DNA of 64,000 nt from JBCCGI01 sp039029355. GTDB taxonomy: Bacteria; Planctomycetota; UBA1135; GCA-002686595. The stretch is from positions 1-64,000 of the forward strand of contig JBCCGI010000035.1 of NCBI GenBank assembly GCA_039029355.1. The letters run 5' to 3'. The notes under the pieces are model-generated. The model ran no database searches, was not told the origin of the DNA, and saw only the letters and a program-made list of their open reading frames with translations. A program made the position numbers and the translations under genes. Positions 54,199 through 62,999 of the stretch are shown here, piece by piece. The stretch's first letter is position 1. The number at the start of each line of letters is the position of its first letter.

Positions 54199-54393
54199 CC
54201 ACCCTCTTCACGAGCCGACGTGCCGCTGCGGCCCAAGCAGCCCGGTTCGCGGGCCTCTCGGTGTCTGGCGGCACTTTGCGGACACCGGCGTCCTCGACGA
54301 CCCGTTCAGGGTCGCCTGCGGGGCCGCCGCCCGCAAAGCATCACCAGACACCGAGTTGGACCGCACCGCCACGCCGTCTCGTGAAGAAAGCGG
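54199..54393. mobile_element. MITE-like inverted-repeat element
   Basis: About 195 bp of non-coding DNA is bounded by imperfect long inverted repeats. The left end 54194-54222 and the right end 54370-54398 pair at about 24 of 29 positions, sharing TCTTCACGAG. A second inner inverted pair is built on CTCGGTGTCTGG...CTTTGCGG. GCTAGC flanks both sides. If the flanks are a 6-bp duplication, it used the same target type as the IS481-family element; a TA duplication at CTAG (IS630-like) is also possible because the flank is palindromic. It has no coding capacity and would fold into one long hairpin if transcribed. Confidence 0.65.
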
Positions 54394-54394
54394 G

Positions 54395-55192
54395 CTAGCT
54401 CTCGATCGCGCGCTGCACGGCGATCGCATCGGCGAGCGCGCGCACGTCGTGCGTACGGATGTAGTCCACGCCGGCGCGGCAGGCGTACAGCTCCGAGGCC
54501 AGTGTCGCCGGTCCGCGCTCGGCGACCTCGCGGCCCAGGAGCTGGCCCAGGAACGACTTGCGCGAGGTGCAAACGTAGACCGGCCGCCCAAGCGCGCGCA
54601 GCTGCGGGAGCCCGCGCAGCACCGCGAGGCTGACCGCCGGGTCCGGCGACAGGAAGAAGCCCATGCCGGGGTCGAGCACGAGCCGCTGCGGATCGACGCC
54701 GGCCGCGCGCAGGGCCTCGATGCGCTCCTCGAAGAAGCCGACGACGCGCGCGACGATGTCGCTCGGTGACGCGTCGCGCCCCAGCCGCTCGGCGCGCGCC
54801 GACGCGGCGACCGAGTGCATCAGCACGAGCTCGGCGTCGGAGTCGCGCACCGCCTCGACGGCGCCGGGCGTCTGTAGCGCCCGCACGTCGTTGACGGCGC
54901 GCGCGCCGAGCTCGAGCACGCGCCGCATCACCTCCGGCTTCCAGGTGTCGACCGCCACCGCGAGTCCGGCGTCGGCGAGGCGGCCGACCACGGGTTCCAG
55001 GCGCCGCAGCTCTTCGGCGGCGGAGACGTCCTCGGAGTCCGGGTGGGTCGATTCGGCACCGACGTCGATCCAGTCGGCGCCGTCGGCGACGAGCGCGTGG
55101 GCACGCTCGACCGCGGCGTCCGGGTCGACATACCTGCCCCCGTCCGAGAAGGAGTCGCGCGTCAGGTTGAGGATGCCGACGAGCTTCGCCAT
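54395..55192 (-). CDS. folP: Dihydropteroate synthase
   Basis: The 265-residue TIM barrel matches DHPS: LVGILNLTRDSFSDGGRY, ADWIDVGAESTHPDS, VDTWKPEVM, VNDVRALQ, LVLMHS, VLDPGMGFF and TSRKSFLGQLLGR. It condenses dihydropterin pyrophosphate with p-aminobenzoate. Its TAG stop lies in the third GCTAGC copy (54394-54399). Its ATG shares a base with the stop of the upstream SGNH gene (TGATG). Confidence 0.93.
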   Translation of the reverse strand: MAKLVGILNLTRDSFSDGGRYVDPDAAVERAHALVADGADWIDVGAESTHPDSEDVSAAEELRRLEPVVGRLADAGLAVAVDTWKPEVMRRVLELGARAVNDVRALQTPGAVEAVRDSDAELVLMHSVAASARAERLGRDASPSDIVARVVGFFEERIEALRAAGVDPQRLVLDPGMGFFLSPDPAVSLAVLRGLPQLRALGRPVYVCTSRKSFLGQLLGREVAERGPATLASELYACRAGVDYIRTHDVRALADAIAVQRAIES

Positions 55193-56490
55193 CAGGGAAG
55201 CGCGAGCTCGACCGGGGCGGGCATCGGGACCTCGTTGCCGGCGGCGGTCCCTCCGAACTGGCAGGTCGCGAAGACGAGCAGACCGGCGAGCATGCCCTCG
55301 GGGGCCTGCGCCCGCAGGCGATCGAGCGACGCCCGGCCGGTGCCCGCGCCGTCGAGCTCGCCCTGTAGCCCGCCGGCGTCGCGCACCGCGCTCATCAGCG
55401 GGTCGCTTTGGAAGTTGACCGGCCCGGGCGCCGACGGCTCGCGGTGCAGCCCCCACAGGAAGACCTGGAAGCGCGCGCCCGGCGGGCCGCCGCTGACCTC
55501 GACCGCGAGCGCGCGCGGGTCGCCGGCCGGCGCCGCCGGATCCCCGACGAGCGCGAGCTGCACCGGGCTGGGCGCCTCGGCCTGGAGCCCCGCGAACGGG
55601 TCCGCGATCGGCTCGCCGCTCACGAGCCCGGCCGCGACCAGATCGTTGAAGACCAGGCGGGCGATCAGCTCGTAGCCGCGCGCCCGCGGGTGCAGGTCGG
55701 GGAAGAAGGCGGCATGGAAGCCCTCGGCCTCGGCGAGCCGCGCCAGCGCGCCGGAGGGAGCGAGGAACGCCAGCTCGAGCTCGTCCGACGTGCTCCGCAG
55801 CGCGGCGTTGGCCGACTCGTACACCGTGGCCTCGGCGCCGTAGCCGACGATGCGCACCTCGATCTCGCGCCCGCGCGCGAGCCGCGCGATCTCGCCCACG
55901 TCGCGGCCGATCGACGCGATCTTGTCCTCGGCGCTGACGCGACGCGACCGGTCGCGCCCGACGCCGGTGCCGCCGTCGCCGTCGAGCGACGCGCCCGCCT
56001 GGGCCACGTCGGCCTCCTCGACCGACTCGCGCGAGAGCAGCAGCCGCACGACGCGGACCGACACCAGCCGCTCGTACCAGGGCGGGCCGCCCTCCCCCAC
56101 CCAGGCCCACTCGTTGTTGGCGCCGATCGTCAGCAGCAGAAGGTCGGGCCTGACCTCGTCGAGATCGCGCTCGAGGCGCGCCAGCAGCCCGCGCGTGTCG
56201 AGCCCGGGGACGCCGCGCGAGAGCACCTGGTGGCGGCCGGGCTCGGAGGCCTCGAGCAGCGCGCCGAGCCGCTCGGGATAGCTCTCGCCCTCCTGAACGA
56301 ACAGCCCGTACACGTTCGAATCCCCGTGACAGAGGATCGTCAGGCCCTCGACCTCGCGGCGTTCCGGACGCGCGCGTTCGCGGGACTGGCGCCAGAACAG
56401 CGCGCCGACCTGCAGCACCCCCTCGGTGACGCCCAGGCCCAGGACCAGGGCGACGAGGGCCGAGAGGATGCGGCGGGGGGCGGAGCGCAT
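55192..56490 (-). CDS. SGNH/GDSL hydrolase-like membrane-anchored protein
   Basis: The 432-residue product has an N-terminal membrane anchor (ILSALVALVLGLGVTEGVLQVGAL) and SGNH blocks I (TILCHGDSNVYG), III (LLLLTIGANNEWAW) and V (FFPDLHPRARGYELIARLV). The C-terminal ~170 residues form an extra beta-rich domain of unknown role. It is coupled to folP by TGATG, an arrangement with no obvious functional link. Confidence 0.82.
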   Translation of the reverse strand: MRSAPRRILSALVALVLGLGVTEGVLQVGALFWRQSRERARPERREVEGLTILCHGDSNVYGLFVQEGESYPERLGALLEASEPGRHQVLSRGVPGLDTRGLLARLERDLDEVRPDLLLLTIGANNEWAWVGEGGPPWYERLVSVRVVRLLLSRESVEEADVAQAGASLDGDGGTGVGRDRSRRVSAEDKIASIGRDVGEIARLARGREIEVRIVGYGAEATVYESANAALRSTSDELELAFLAPSGALARLAEAEGFHAAFFPDLHPRARGYELIARLVFNDLVAAGLVSGEPIADPFAGLQAEAPSPVQLALVGDPAAPAGDPRALAVEVSGGPPGARFQVFLWGLHREPSAPGPVNFQSDPLMSAVRDAGGLQGELDGAGTGRASLDRLRAQAPEGMLAGLLVFATCQFGGTAAGNEVPMPAPVELALP

Positions 56491-56527
56491 GATCCCGAGG
56501 ATCGTACGCTCCCCCCTTGGGGTGCGG

Positions 56528-57364
56528 CTAGCCGCGCGCTTCCATCTGGCGCGACGACTCGGCGTTGATCCGGGCGCAGACCCCGCGGAGCGCGCCCCAG
56601 AACGACGACGAGCCGGCGTCGACGAAGCACTCTGGCTCGAGCTTCATCCCGCGGTCGTGGAGGTCGGTCAAGAGGTCGATCCACGCGCCCTCGCTGGCCA
56701 GCAGCCCGACCCGGGCGGCGAGCAGCTCGACGCGCCCTTCGGTGGTCGAGCCGTACAGCGTGAGCGTGCCGAGGGAGTGCTCCTGCATCGGCCCGCGGAG
56801 CGGGATCTCGTCGGCCCAGAGCTGCAGGAACCGGCGGCCCCGCAGGCTCTGGCGCTGGCGCTCCTCGAGACGCGACTCCCAGATCTCGCGCAGACGCGGC
56901 AGGAAGGAGCCGGGGAGCTCCTCGGTGACCGCGCCGAGCATGTCCCGGAACGCCGCGGTCAGGTCACCGGTGGCGAGGCCCTGGAAGTAGTACCCGTCGT
57001 CGGGCATCCGGATCGACGTCGCGGTCCGCGCGTACGCCGGCAGAATCCGGCTGGCGTAGCGCTTGCGCCGGCCGCGCTCGTCGGTGCGGTTGTCGCACAC
57101 GCGCGGCTGACGGACACGGATCGCGCCGGCCCCGCAGCGGATGGTCCGCGCTGGCAGGTAGCCGTTCCGGACGACGAGCCGCTTGCCGGCTTCATCGCGC
57201 TGGTCCTTGTAGCGGGCGGTGTAGAGCTGGGCCTCGACGTCGAGGGCTTCAGCGAGTAAACGCTCGACGCCGAGCTGAACGACCTGTGCGCGAGCAGCAA
57301 GGCGTTCGGGGGCGGAGCGGCGGTCGGCGCTAAGTGCAGCGCCTGAAGTGGGGTCGACTCTCAT
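56528..57364 (-). pseudogene. Truncated IS256-family (Mutator-type) transposase
   Basis: The 278-residue frame matches the N-terminal two thirds of IS256-type transposases: SRILPAYARTATSIRMPDDGYYFQGLATGDLTAAF, FLQLWADEIPL (first Asp) and FVDAGSSSFWGALRGV (second Asp region). It stops before the final Glu and C-terminal domain, about 100 residues short. No matching terminal repeats were found. It is a remnant between the SGNH gene and folB. Confidence 0.75.
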
Positions 57365-57773
57365 CGCGTTCGCGGGAGCGGGGAGACGCTCCGGCTGCGT
57401 TTGTCAGGGGAAAGACGTTGGGGAAAGGGCCCAATCCGAGCCGCGGTATCCAACGTCAGAATCGCGGCGAAACAGGCCGTGATTCCTGCGGATGTAGGGT
57501 TTTCCCGAGTCTCTACGTCCCAGAGGTGGCAAGAATGGAGCCAGTCCTGTGGCCCAGCCCACCAAAACTAACCCCACCGTCACCCTTCGCCCGCCATCGC
57601 CTGACAAGGGGCGAGCCCGTGTGGGCGAGCCTCCAACACCGATCCACGCTGCGATTGGCCACGACGTTCGGAACACCGCCTGACCCGGCGGCAAGCCGCC
57701 TGAGCTCAGCCGTCGGGAGCGGTGCGCCCCCCTCTCCCCCGACGGGCCAACGGCGGAGCAGGGGTCCAGCCCC
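57365..57773. other. Gene-free stretch between IS256 remnant and folB
   Basis: This 409-bp region is less GC-biased in places (for example 57420-57600) and holds no convincing gene. Short open frames lack codon bias and homology by eye. The part nearest the transposase may be the outer end of the old IS256-type element. Two hairpins lie near the folB end. Confidence 0.5.
57687..57745 (-). terminator. Hairpins downstream of folB
   Basis: CCGTCGGG at 57710-57717 pairs with CCCGACGG at 57738-57745 (8-bp stem, 20-nt loop), starting 28 bp after the folB stop. A second compact hairpin, GGCGGCAAGCCGCC, is at 57687-57700. Neither has a T run. They are plausible folB terminators. Confidence 0.4.
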
Positions 57774-58139
57774 CTACTCGAAGTCGGCCCGGGTCCGCTC
57801 GATCTCCACCGACGCGACCGCGTTCTCGACCGCCCAGGGCTTGTCCAGCCGGACGCGCACCCGGTCGGCGCCGTGTTCGAGCCCGATCCGGCAGATCTCC
57901 CGCGCCAGCGTCTCGATCAGCCGGTGCTCTGCCGCCTGCACGTAGGCGACGATGGCCTTGGAGATCGTTCCATAGTGGAAGGTGTCGTCGATCTCGTCGC
58001 TGCGGGCGGCGGGCTCGAGGTCGTGGTAGAGCGTGAGGCTCACGATCAGGTCCTGCGGCTTGCCGCGCTCCCAGTCGTTGATCCCGACGATGCCGCGCAC
58101 GCGCAGGTCGCGGATGTGGATGCAGTCGTTCGAAGCCAT
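57774..58139 (-). CDS. folB: Dihydroneopterin aldolase
   Basis: The 121-residue protein matches FolB: CIHIRDLRVRGIVGINDWERGKPQ, LEPAARSDEIDDTFHYGTISKAI and HRLIETLAREICRIGL with the catalytic Lys region in RVRLDKPWAVENA. ATG 58139 (MASNDC) is preferred over a TTG three codons upstream. folP lies 2.6 kb away on the same strand, separated by the SGNH gene and the IS256 remnant, so an ancestral folB-folP group may have been split by the insertion. Confidence 0.9.
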   Translation of the reverse strand: MASNDCIHIRDLRVRGIVGINDWERGKPQDLIVSLTLYHDLEPAARSDEIDDTFHYGTISKAIVAYVQAAEHRLIETLAREICRIGLEHGADRVRVRLDKPWAVENAVASVEIERTRADFE

Positions 58140-58198
58140 GGCGCGCAATATCGCCCCTGCCGGGACCGGAGCAAGCCGCTAGCGCAAAAACGACGCGG

Positions 58199-60655
58199 CT
58201 AAAGCGGGCGGGCCGGCCCCAGGAAGAAGCGGTCGCGTTCGGCGGGGGTCAGCGAGCGCGTGGCGCGCCGCCGCGCGCGCTCGACCAGCTCGGCGGTCGA
58301 CAGCACGGGCGACACGCGGACCGACCTCGACGCGGTGACCATCACGACGTGGCTCCCCGAGGGCGAAAACGCGGCGTGGATCAGGGGATCGCCGCCGCCC
58401 GGGAGGGCGACGATCTCGCCGCTCTCGTTCCACAGCCGTGCGACGCGGTCGGCGGTCAGGGTCAGGTAGTGCCCGCCCCCGGGGCGGAAGAGCGCGAGCA
58501 GGACCTCGCCGCCGTCGCTGCGCAGCCGGAGCAGCTCGCGGCCCGCGAGGCTCCAGAGGCACACCAGCCCGTCCCGCGAGCCGGTCAGGGCGTAGTCCCC
58601 GTCTTCGCGGAAGGCCACCGAGGTGATCTCGCCCGCGTGGCCGACGAACACGGCGAGCTCGCGGCCGGCCGCGGTCCAGAGCCGGGCCGTGCCGTCGGCG
58701 CAGCCCAGCAGCACGCGCTCGCCGTCGTGGCTGAGGGCTGCGCTCCGGATCGGGAGGCCGTGGGTCACGCGTGAGACCTCGCGCCCGGCCCCGTCCCAGA
58801 GCGCATAGGTCCAGTCGCTCGGCAGGCTGAGCAGGAGCTCCGCGTCGCCGCTCAAGGCCGCCGGCACGTCGACGTCCACGTGCGGCACGACGGTCCACAG
58901 CTCTCCGGCGGCGCTCCAGAGCCGCGCGAAGCCGTCGTCTGCCGTCGTGACGATGCGCCTGCCGTCCGCGCCGAAGGCCGCGTCCACGACGACGCCCCCG
59001 TGGGGAAGGCGTGCACAGACCTCGCCGGCGGCGTTGCGCACCAGCGCGGTATCGTCCTGCTCGAAGAGGAAGACCCCGCCGTCGGCAGGGCAGAGCTGCA
59101 CGCGGGCGACGTCGGGCAAGCCCGACCCGATCGGCAGCGCGTCGTCCGCCGCGGCCCGCGAAAAGGCGGCGTAGAGAGCCTCTTCCGCCTGGGCGAGGTA
59201 GGGCCGCCCACGCCCCGACTCGGGGTCCCGGGGGAGCGCCTCGAGCGCCAGCAGCATCCCGGTCGCCGGGTCGCCGGAGTCGACGCGCTCGCGCGCGAGG
59301 GCCGCCAGGTAGAGCGACTGCGCAGACAGGGCCTCGTTGCGGGCCGCGACGGCGTCCGCGTTGCTCGCGCGCAGGACCATCGCCGCAGCGCCGGAGCCGA
59401 CGACGATCGACGTGAGAGCCGCGAGCAGCGTCGCCGCGAGCATACGGTTCCGGGCGACCCACTTGCGGAGCTCGACCACCGCGCCCGTGCGGTGTGCCTG
59501 CACCACGCGGTCTTCCAGGTATGCGCGCAGGTCTTCCGCGAGATCGCTCATGCCCGCGTAGCGGTCCGAGATCCTCCGCGCCATCGCCATCTCGCAGATC
59601 GCGACCAGCTCGGGCGGAGTCGACGGCGCGAGGCTGTGGATCGGCCGCGGCGGACCGCCGCGCACGCGGTCGAGCACCAGCTCGTTCGAGGGCGACTCCC
59701 CCGGCGCGTGGTACGGAGGCTGGCCGGCGAGCAGGTGGTACAGCATCGCTCCGACCGCGTAGACATCCCCCGCCGGCCCGAGCTCGTCCAGCCGGCCCTC
59801 GGCCTGCTCCGGCGACATGTAGGGCGGCGTTCCGATCACATCGCCGGGCTTGGTCAGGAGCGGCGACCCCACCTCGGGCTGCGGGGCTTCACCTGCCCCC
59901 TGCGTGCGCCGCGCCACGCGCAGCCTGCCGGCGGGTTGATCGCGGTCGCGCGCGACGCGAAGCACGCGGGCAAGGCCCCAGTCCATCACATACACCTCGC
60001 CGTGTCGGCCGACCATCACGTTGGCCGGCTTGAGGTCGCGATGCACGACGCCCATGTCGTGCGCGTAGCTCATGGTCTCGCAGATCCGCAACAGCACGCC
60101 GAGCGCGCGCGTGAGGCTCCACTCTCCGCGGCCCTCGTGGACGCGTGAGATGACCCTGCCCAGGTTCTCGCCGCGCACGAGACGCATCGTGAAGTAGACG
60201 TGCCCCTCCGCGTCGACGCCCAGCTCGTGGACCGGCACCACGCCCGGGTGGTCCAGCTGGCCGGTGATCTGCGCCTCGTCGATGAAGCGCGCGAGCAGTC
60301 GCGGCTCGGGATGCCGCGGCTCCTCGCCCTCGCCCGGCCGCAGCATGACCTTCATCGCCATGTCGCGACGCAGCTGCTCGTCGCGGACGCGCAACACCGC
60401 GCCCATCCCTCCGCGCGCGATCTCGCGGACGAAGCGGTAGCGCTCCTCGGCCGTCGCCGAGGCGCGCAGACAGGCCATCAGGGCAAAGGAGGCCTCGTCG
60501 CCGGCCCGCCGCGCTACGTCCTCGCAGGCCGCGGCGGTCGACGGGTCGGGGAGCTCGTCGATCTCGCCCAGCAGCCGTTCGGCACGAGCCCAGTCGAGGA
60601 AGGCGTCGATCGCGCCTTCCAGCTCCGGATCCGGGTCTGAGCTCGAGCTTCCCAT
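58199..60655 (-). CDS. Ser/Thr protein kinase with membrane segment and WD40-like repeats
   Basis: The 818-residue product carries a Hanks-type kinase domain at about 75-400: IARGGMGAVLRVRD, Lys in DMAMKVML, Glu in FIDEAQITGQL, HRDLKPANVMV, MDWGLA and GTPPYMSPEQ. The linker YLEDRVVQAHRTGAVVELRKWVARNR, common in planctomycete kinases, is followed by a transmembrane segment. A C-terminal propeller-like region has repeated units such as VAFREDGDYALTGSRDGLVCLWSLAG. All catalytic residues are present. Probably a membrane sensor kinase; the ligand is unknown. Confidence 0.93.
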   Translation of the reverse strand: MGSSSSDPDPELEGAIDAFLDWARAERLLGEIDELPDPSTAAACEDVARRAGDEASFALMACLRASATAEERYRFVREIARGGMGAVLRVRDEQLRRDMAMKVMLRPGEGEEPRHPEPRLLARFIDEAQITGQLDHPGVVPVHELGVDAEGHVYFTMRLVRGENLGRVISRVHEGRGEWSLTRALGVLLRICETMSYAHDMGVVHRDLKPANVMVGRHGEVYVMDWGLARVLRVARDRDQPAGRLRVARRTQGAGEAPQPEVGSPLLTKPGDVIGTPPYMSPEQAEGRLDELGPAGDVYAVGAMLYHLLAGQPPYHAPGESPSNELVLDRVRGGPPRPIHSLAPSTPPELVAICEMAMARRISDRYAGMSDLAEDLRAYLEDRVVQAHRTGAVVELRKWVARNRMLAATLLAALTSIVVGSGAAAMVLRASNADAVAARNEALSAQSLYLAALARERVDSGDPATGMLLALEALPRDPESGRGRPYLAQAEEALYAAFSRAAADDALPIGSGLPDVARVQLCPADGGVFLFEQDDTALVRNAAGEVCARLPHGGVVVDAAFGADGRRIVTTADDGFARLWSAAGELWTVVPHVDVDVPAALSGDAELLLSLPSDWTYALWDGAGREVSRVTHGLPIRSAALSHDGERVLLGCADGTARLWTAAGRELAVFVGHAGEITSVAFREDGDYALTGSRDGLVCLWSLAGRELLRLRSDGGEVLLALFRPGGGHYLTLTADRVARLWNESGEIVALPGGGDPLIHAAFSPSGSHVVMVTASRSVRVSPVLSTAELVERARRRATRSLTPAERDRFFLGPARPL

Positions 60656-60714
60656 GACATCGCTTCGGCGCGGCGGCTCCCTGGGGAGCCGCGTCGCAAC
60701 CGCGACGTCCCGGG

Positions 60715-61974
60715 CTAGCGCGAGAGCTGAACCCTCACGTCAAACGTGAGCTTTGAATCGCCGCGTACTCCGGTCGAGAGCAGGGCCACAAGGCTGCGCT
60801 GCGGAACGCCGCGGAACGCCTCTTCGCCGTTCAAGTAGACCACAACCTCTTCATCAAGTGGGAACATCATTTCATTCAACAGAACGAAGAGGCCCTTGGC
60901 ACTTACCGAGCAATCAACGCGCACCTCGCGAGCTTCGGCGTCGAACGTGGCCTTGACCACCGCGTTGGGTGTCGGGCGTTCCCACCAGAGCCAATAAAAC
61001 TGACGCTTCCAACGCAGCGTCGGCTGCCACAAGAGGGTGTCGGGCAGCGGCTTGCGCTCGAAACCCTGAATTCGCTCCAGCAGGGCCTTCATTCCGCCCG
61101 GCGGCGGCCCGTGGCCCCGCCCCGACTCTTCCCAGTATTCGAACTCATACCCCCCGTGTACTTCCCGCGCTTCGGCGAGCAACTCCGCCGCCTTGCGGTT
61201 GGGGCCCGGAGGCACCTGCTTGTCGTCGTCGCTTTGGTAGATCACCAGCGGGACGTTGCGAAGATTCGGCACGATTCCGGGAACGATGTCGACGACTTCC
61301 CCACCCTCAAAGACCGGAGTCGGCGCGCCCGCCGACGGCGCCAGCGCGGCGACCCGATCGGCGTGGTGCTCGCCGAGCGTCCAGGTTCCGTACCCGCCCA
61401 TGGAGTGACCGCCGAAGAAAACCCGGTCGTGGTCGATCTTCCACGTACGCACAGCACGCTCGACCAGGTCGACCACGAACTCCTCGGTGCCGCTGTCGGT
61501 CCAGCCATGCTCGGTCTTCTCGAGCACCTCTGGGAAGATCGCGACCCAGTCCATGGCGCCCGCCGCCGCATTGAAGGTGCCGTGTGAGCTCCAGGCGTCT
61601 CCGGATCCACGGCCGCCGCCGTGGAGCCCGATGAAGAGCCCCTTCGGACGCTTGCTCTTCCCGCCGACGATGTAGAGGCCGCGCGGATCGTCGTCGTCGT
61701 CCCAGAGGTAGTGGCGTCCGGACTTCTGCTCGAGCGTGGGCCCCTTGGCCCACAGCTTCGCCAGGTCCTTGCGCCACGCCTTCGCCTTGCGCGCGTCGAG
61801 CGGGTCGGCCGTCTCCAAGCGCGCGAGGATCTCGTTGCCGCGCTGCCTGCCGTCGGCTGTCTTCAGGTCGAGCTCCATGTACTCGCCCACCAGAGCCTTC
61901 GTCTCCCGAATCTTCAGCGGCGTCTCCTGCGGAAGCGCGAGGAGAGCGAGCGCCGCAAGCCAGATCACTGCCAT
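60715..61974 (-). CDS. Secreted alpha/beta hydrolase (esterase/PHB-depolymerase-like)
   Basis: The 419-residue protein has a short signal peptide (MAVIWLAALALLALPQE), a helical N-terminal segment, and an alpha/beta hydrolase core. The nucleophile is in GGHSMGGYGTW, with an oxyanion region in LFIGLHGGGRGSG and a possible Asp/His pair in YQSDDDKQVPPGP and EESGRGHGPPPGG. A C-terminal ~90-residue beta domain follows. It looks like an extracellular esterase or peptidase-like enzyme of the ESTHER/LpqC type. Confidence 0.8.
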   Translation of the reverse strand: MAVIWLAALALLALPQETPLKIRETKALVGEYMELDLKTADGRQRGNEILARLETADPLDARKAKAWRKDLAKLWAKGPTLEQKSGRHYLWDDDDDPRGLYIVGGKSKRPKGLFIGLHGGGRGSGDAWSSHGTFNAAAGAMDWVAIFPEVLEKTEHGWTDSGTEEFVVDLVERAVRTWKIDHDRVFFGGHSMGGYGTWTLGEHHADRVAALAPSAGAPTPVFEGGEVVDIVPGIVPNLRNVPLVIYQSDDDKQVPPGPNRKAAELLAEAREVHGGYEFEYWEESGRGHGPPPGGMKALLERIQGFERKPLPDTLLWQPTLRWKRQFYWLWWERPTPNAVVKATFDAEAREVRVDCSVSAKGLFVLLNEMMFPLDEEVVVYLNGEEAFRGVPQRSLVALLSTGVRGDSKLTFDVRVQLSR

Positions 61975-62108
61975 CTGCCTGCCCCCGAGGTCTTGTCCTT
62001 GCGGCGTCCTGCCGGTAGACGCCGCACGAAGCTAGATCCTAGCAGCAGACACCCGACGCGGGCGATACGGAGCTAGACTGGAGCGGTCGTCAATCGAAGG
62101 AGGCACCC

Positions 62109-62999
62109 ATGGCCCTTGCCGCGCTCCCCGTGCTCGTCGCTCTGAGCTCCACCGCAGCTCCGGCGGCTCCGCCCCCGCCCGCGCCCCCGCTCGTCCGCAC
62201 ACAGGACGAAACCGAATCGGAGGGCGGCGCGCAGGTCGCCTCGGCCGACGTGCTCGCGCGCCTGCTGGACGACTACGAGTCCGCCGCCGCCGCCAAGGAG
62301 GCGCCGCGCGTCTTCGCGGCGCTGGTCCGCATGCGCGACTACGGCAACCCCGAGCTGCTCGAACCGGCGCTGTCCGCGCTCAAGTACAAGGCGAGCTCGG
62401 CGGATAAGAAGGCGGCAAAAGCCGAAGCCGAGGAGCTCGGCATCAGGAGCAAGTCCAAGCGCGAGGAGCTGCTGTTCCAACGCGAGGCCGACGTACGCGC
62501 GGCCGCCGCCCGCGTGCTGGCGAACCAAGCCGGCGACAAGAGCGTCGGGGCGCTGCGCAAGGCTCTGAAGGACAAGCAGAACCGCAAGGAGCGGCCTTCC
62601 GCCATCGCATCGGTGGTCGACGCGCTCGGCCGGCTGGGCTGCCGCGATGCCGAGGCCGAGATCGAGGACGAGTTCAACGCCTTCCGCAATCCCGAGGTGG
62701 TGAAGGCCTGCGTGCTCTACTTCGGGCGGGTGAAGAGCAAGCGCTACTCGATCGTGCGCGCCCTGTGCGAGCAGCTCTCGCCCCCGCAACCCGCGAGCGT
62801 GGACGCCGCGAGCAACCCGCCGGCCGGCTATTGGGAGATGCGCTGGAAGATGTGGATGAACATCCGGCGCGACGTGTCGTGGGCGTTGAAGGAGATCACC
62901 GGACAGGTGTTCGAGCCCGCGGAAGGCGAGCACGAAGGCGACGCGAAGAAGGCGCTCGAGTACGTCAAGTCGCACAAGCGGGAGCTGGGGCTGCGGTAG
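62109..62999 (+). CDS. Secreted HEAT-repeat-like protein
   Basis: The 296-residue protein has a signal peptide and a Pro/Ala-rich linker, then alpha-helical repeats of the HEAT type (READVRAAAARVLANQAGDKSVGALRKAL, IASVVDALGRLGCRDAEAEI). The ATG follows GGAGG. It is probably a binding scaffold outside the cytoplasm. The next gene starts at the last base of its stop (TAGTG), so they form an operon of two HEAT-type proteins. Confidence 0.75.
   Translation: MALAALPVLVALSSTAAPAAPPPPAPPLVRTQDETESEGGAQVASADVLARLLDDYESAAAAKEAPRVFAALVRMRDYGNPELLEPALSALKYKASSADKKAAKAEAEELGIRSKSKREELLFQREADVRAAAARVLANQAGDKSVGALRKALKDKQNRKERPSAIASVVDALGRLGCRDAEAEIEDEFNAFRNPEVVKACVLYFGRVKSKRYSIVRALCEQLSPPQPASVDAASNPPAGYWEMRWKMWMNIRRDVSWALKEITGQVFEPAEGEHEGDAKKALEYVKSHKRELGLR

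Noticed and set aside
57404..57694. 96-codon minus-strand frame in the gene-free stretch
   Set aside because: No ribosome site, no family resemblance and codon use unlike neighbouring genes.
57365..57773. Possible tRNA or structured RNA in the gene-free stretch
   Set aside because: No T-loop GGTTCGA-type sequence or cloverleaf was found; only two simple hairpins near folB.
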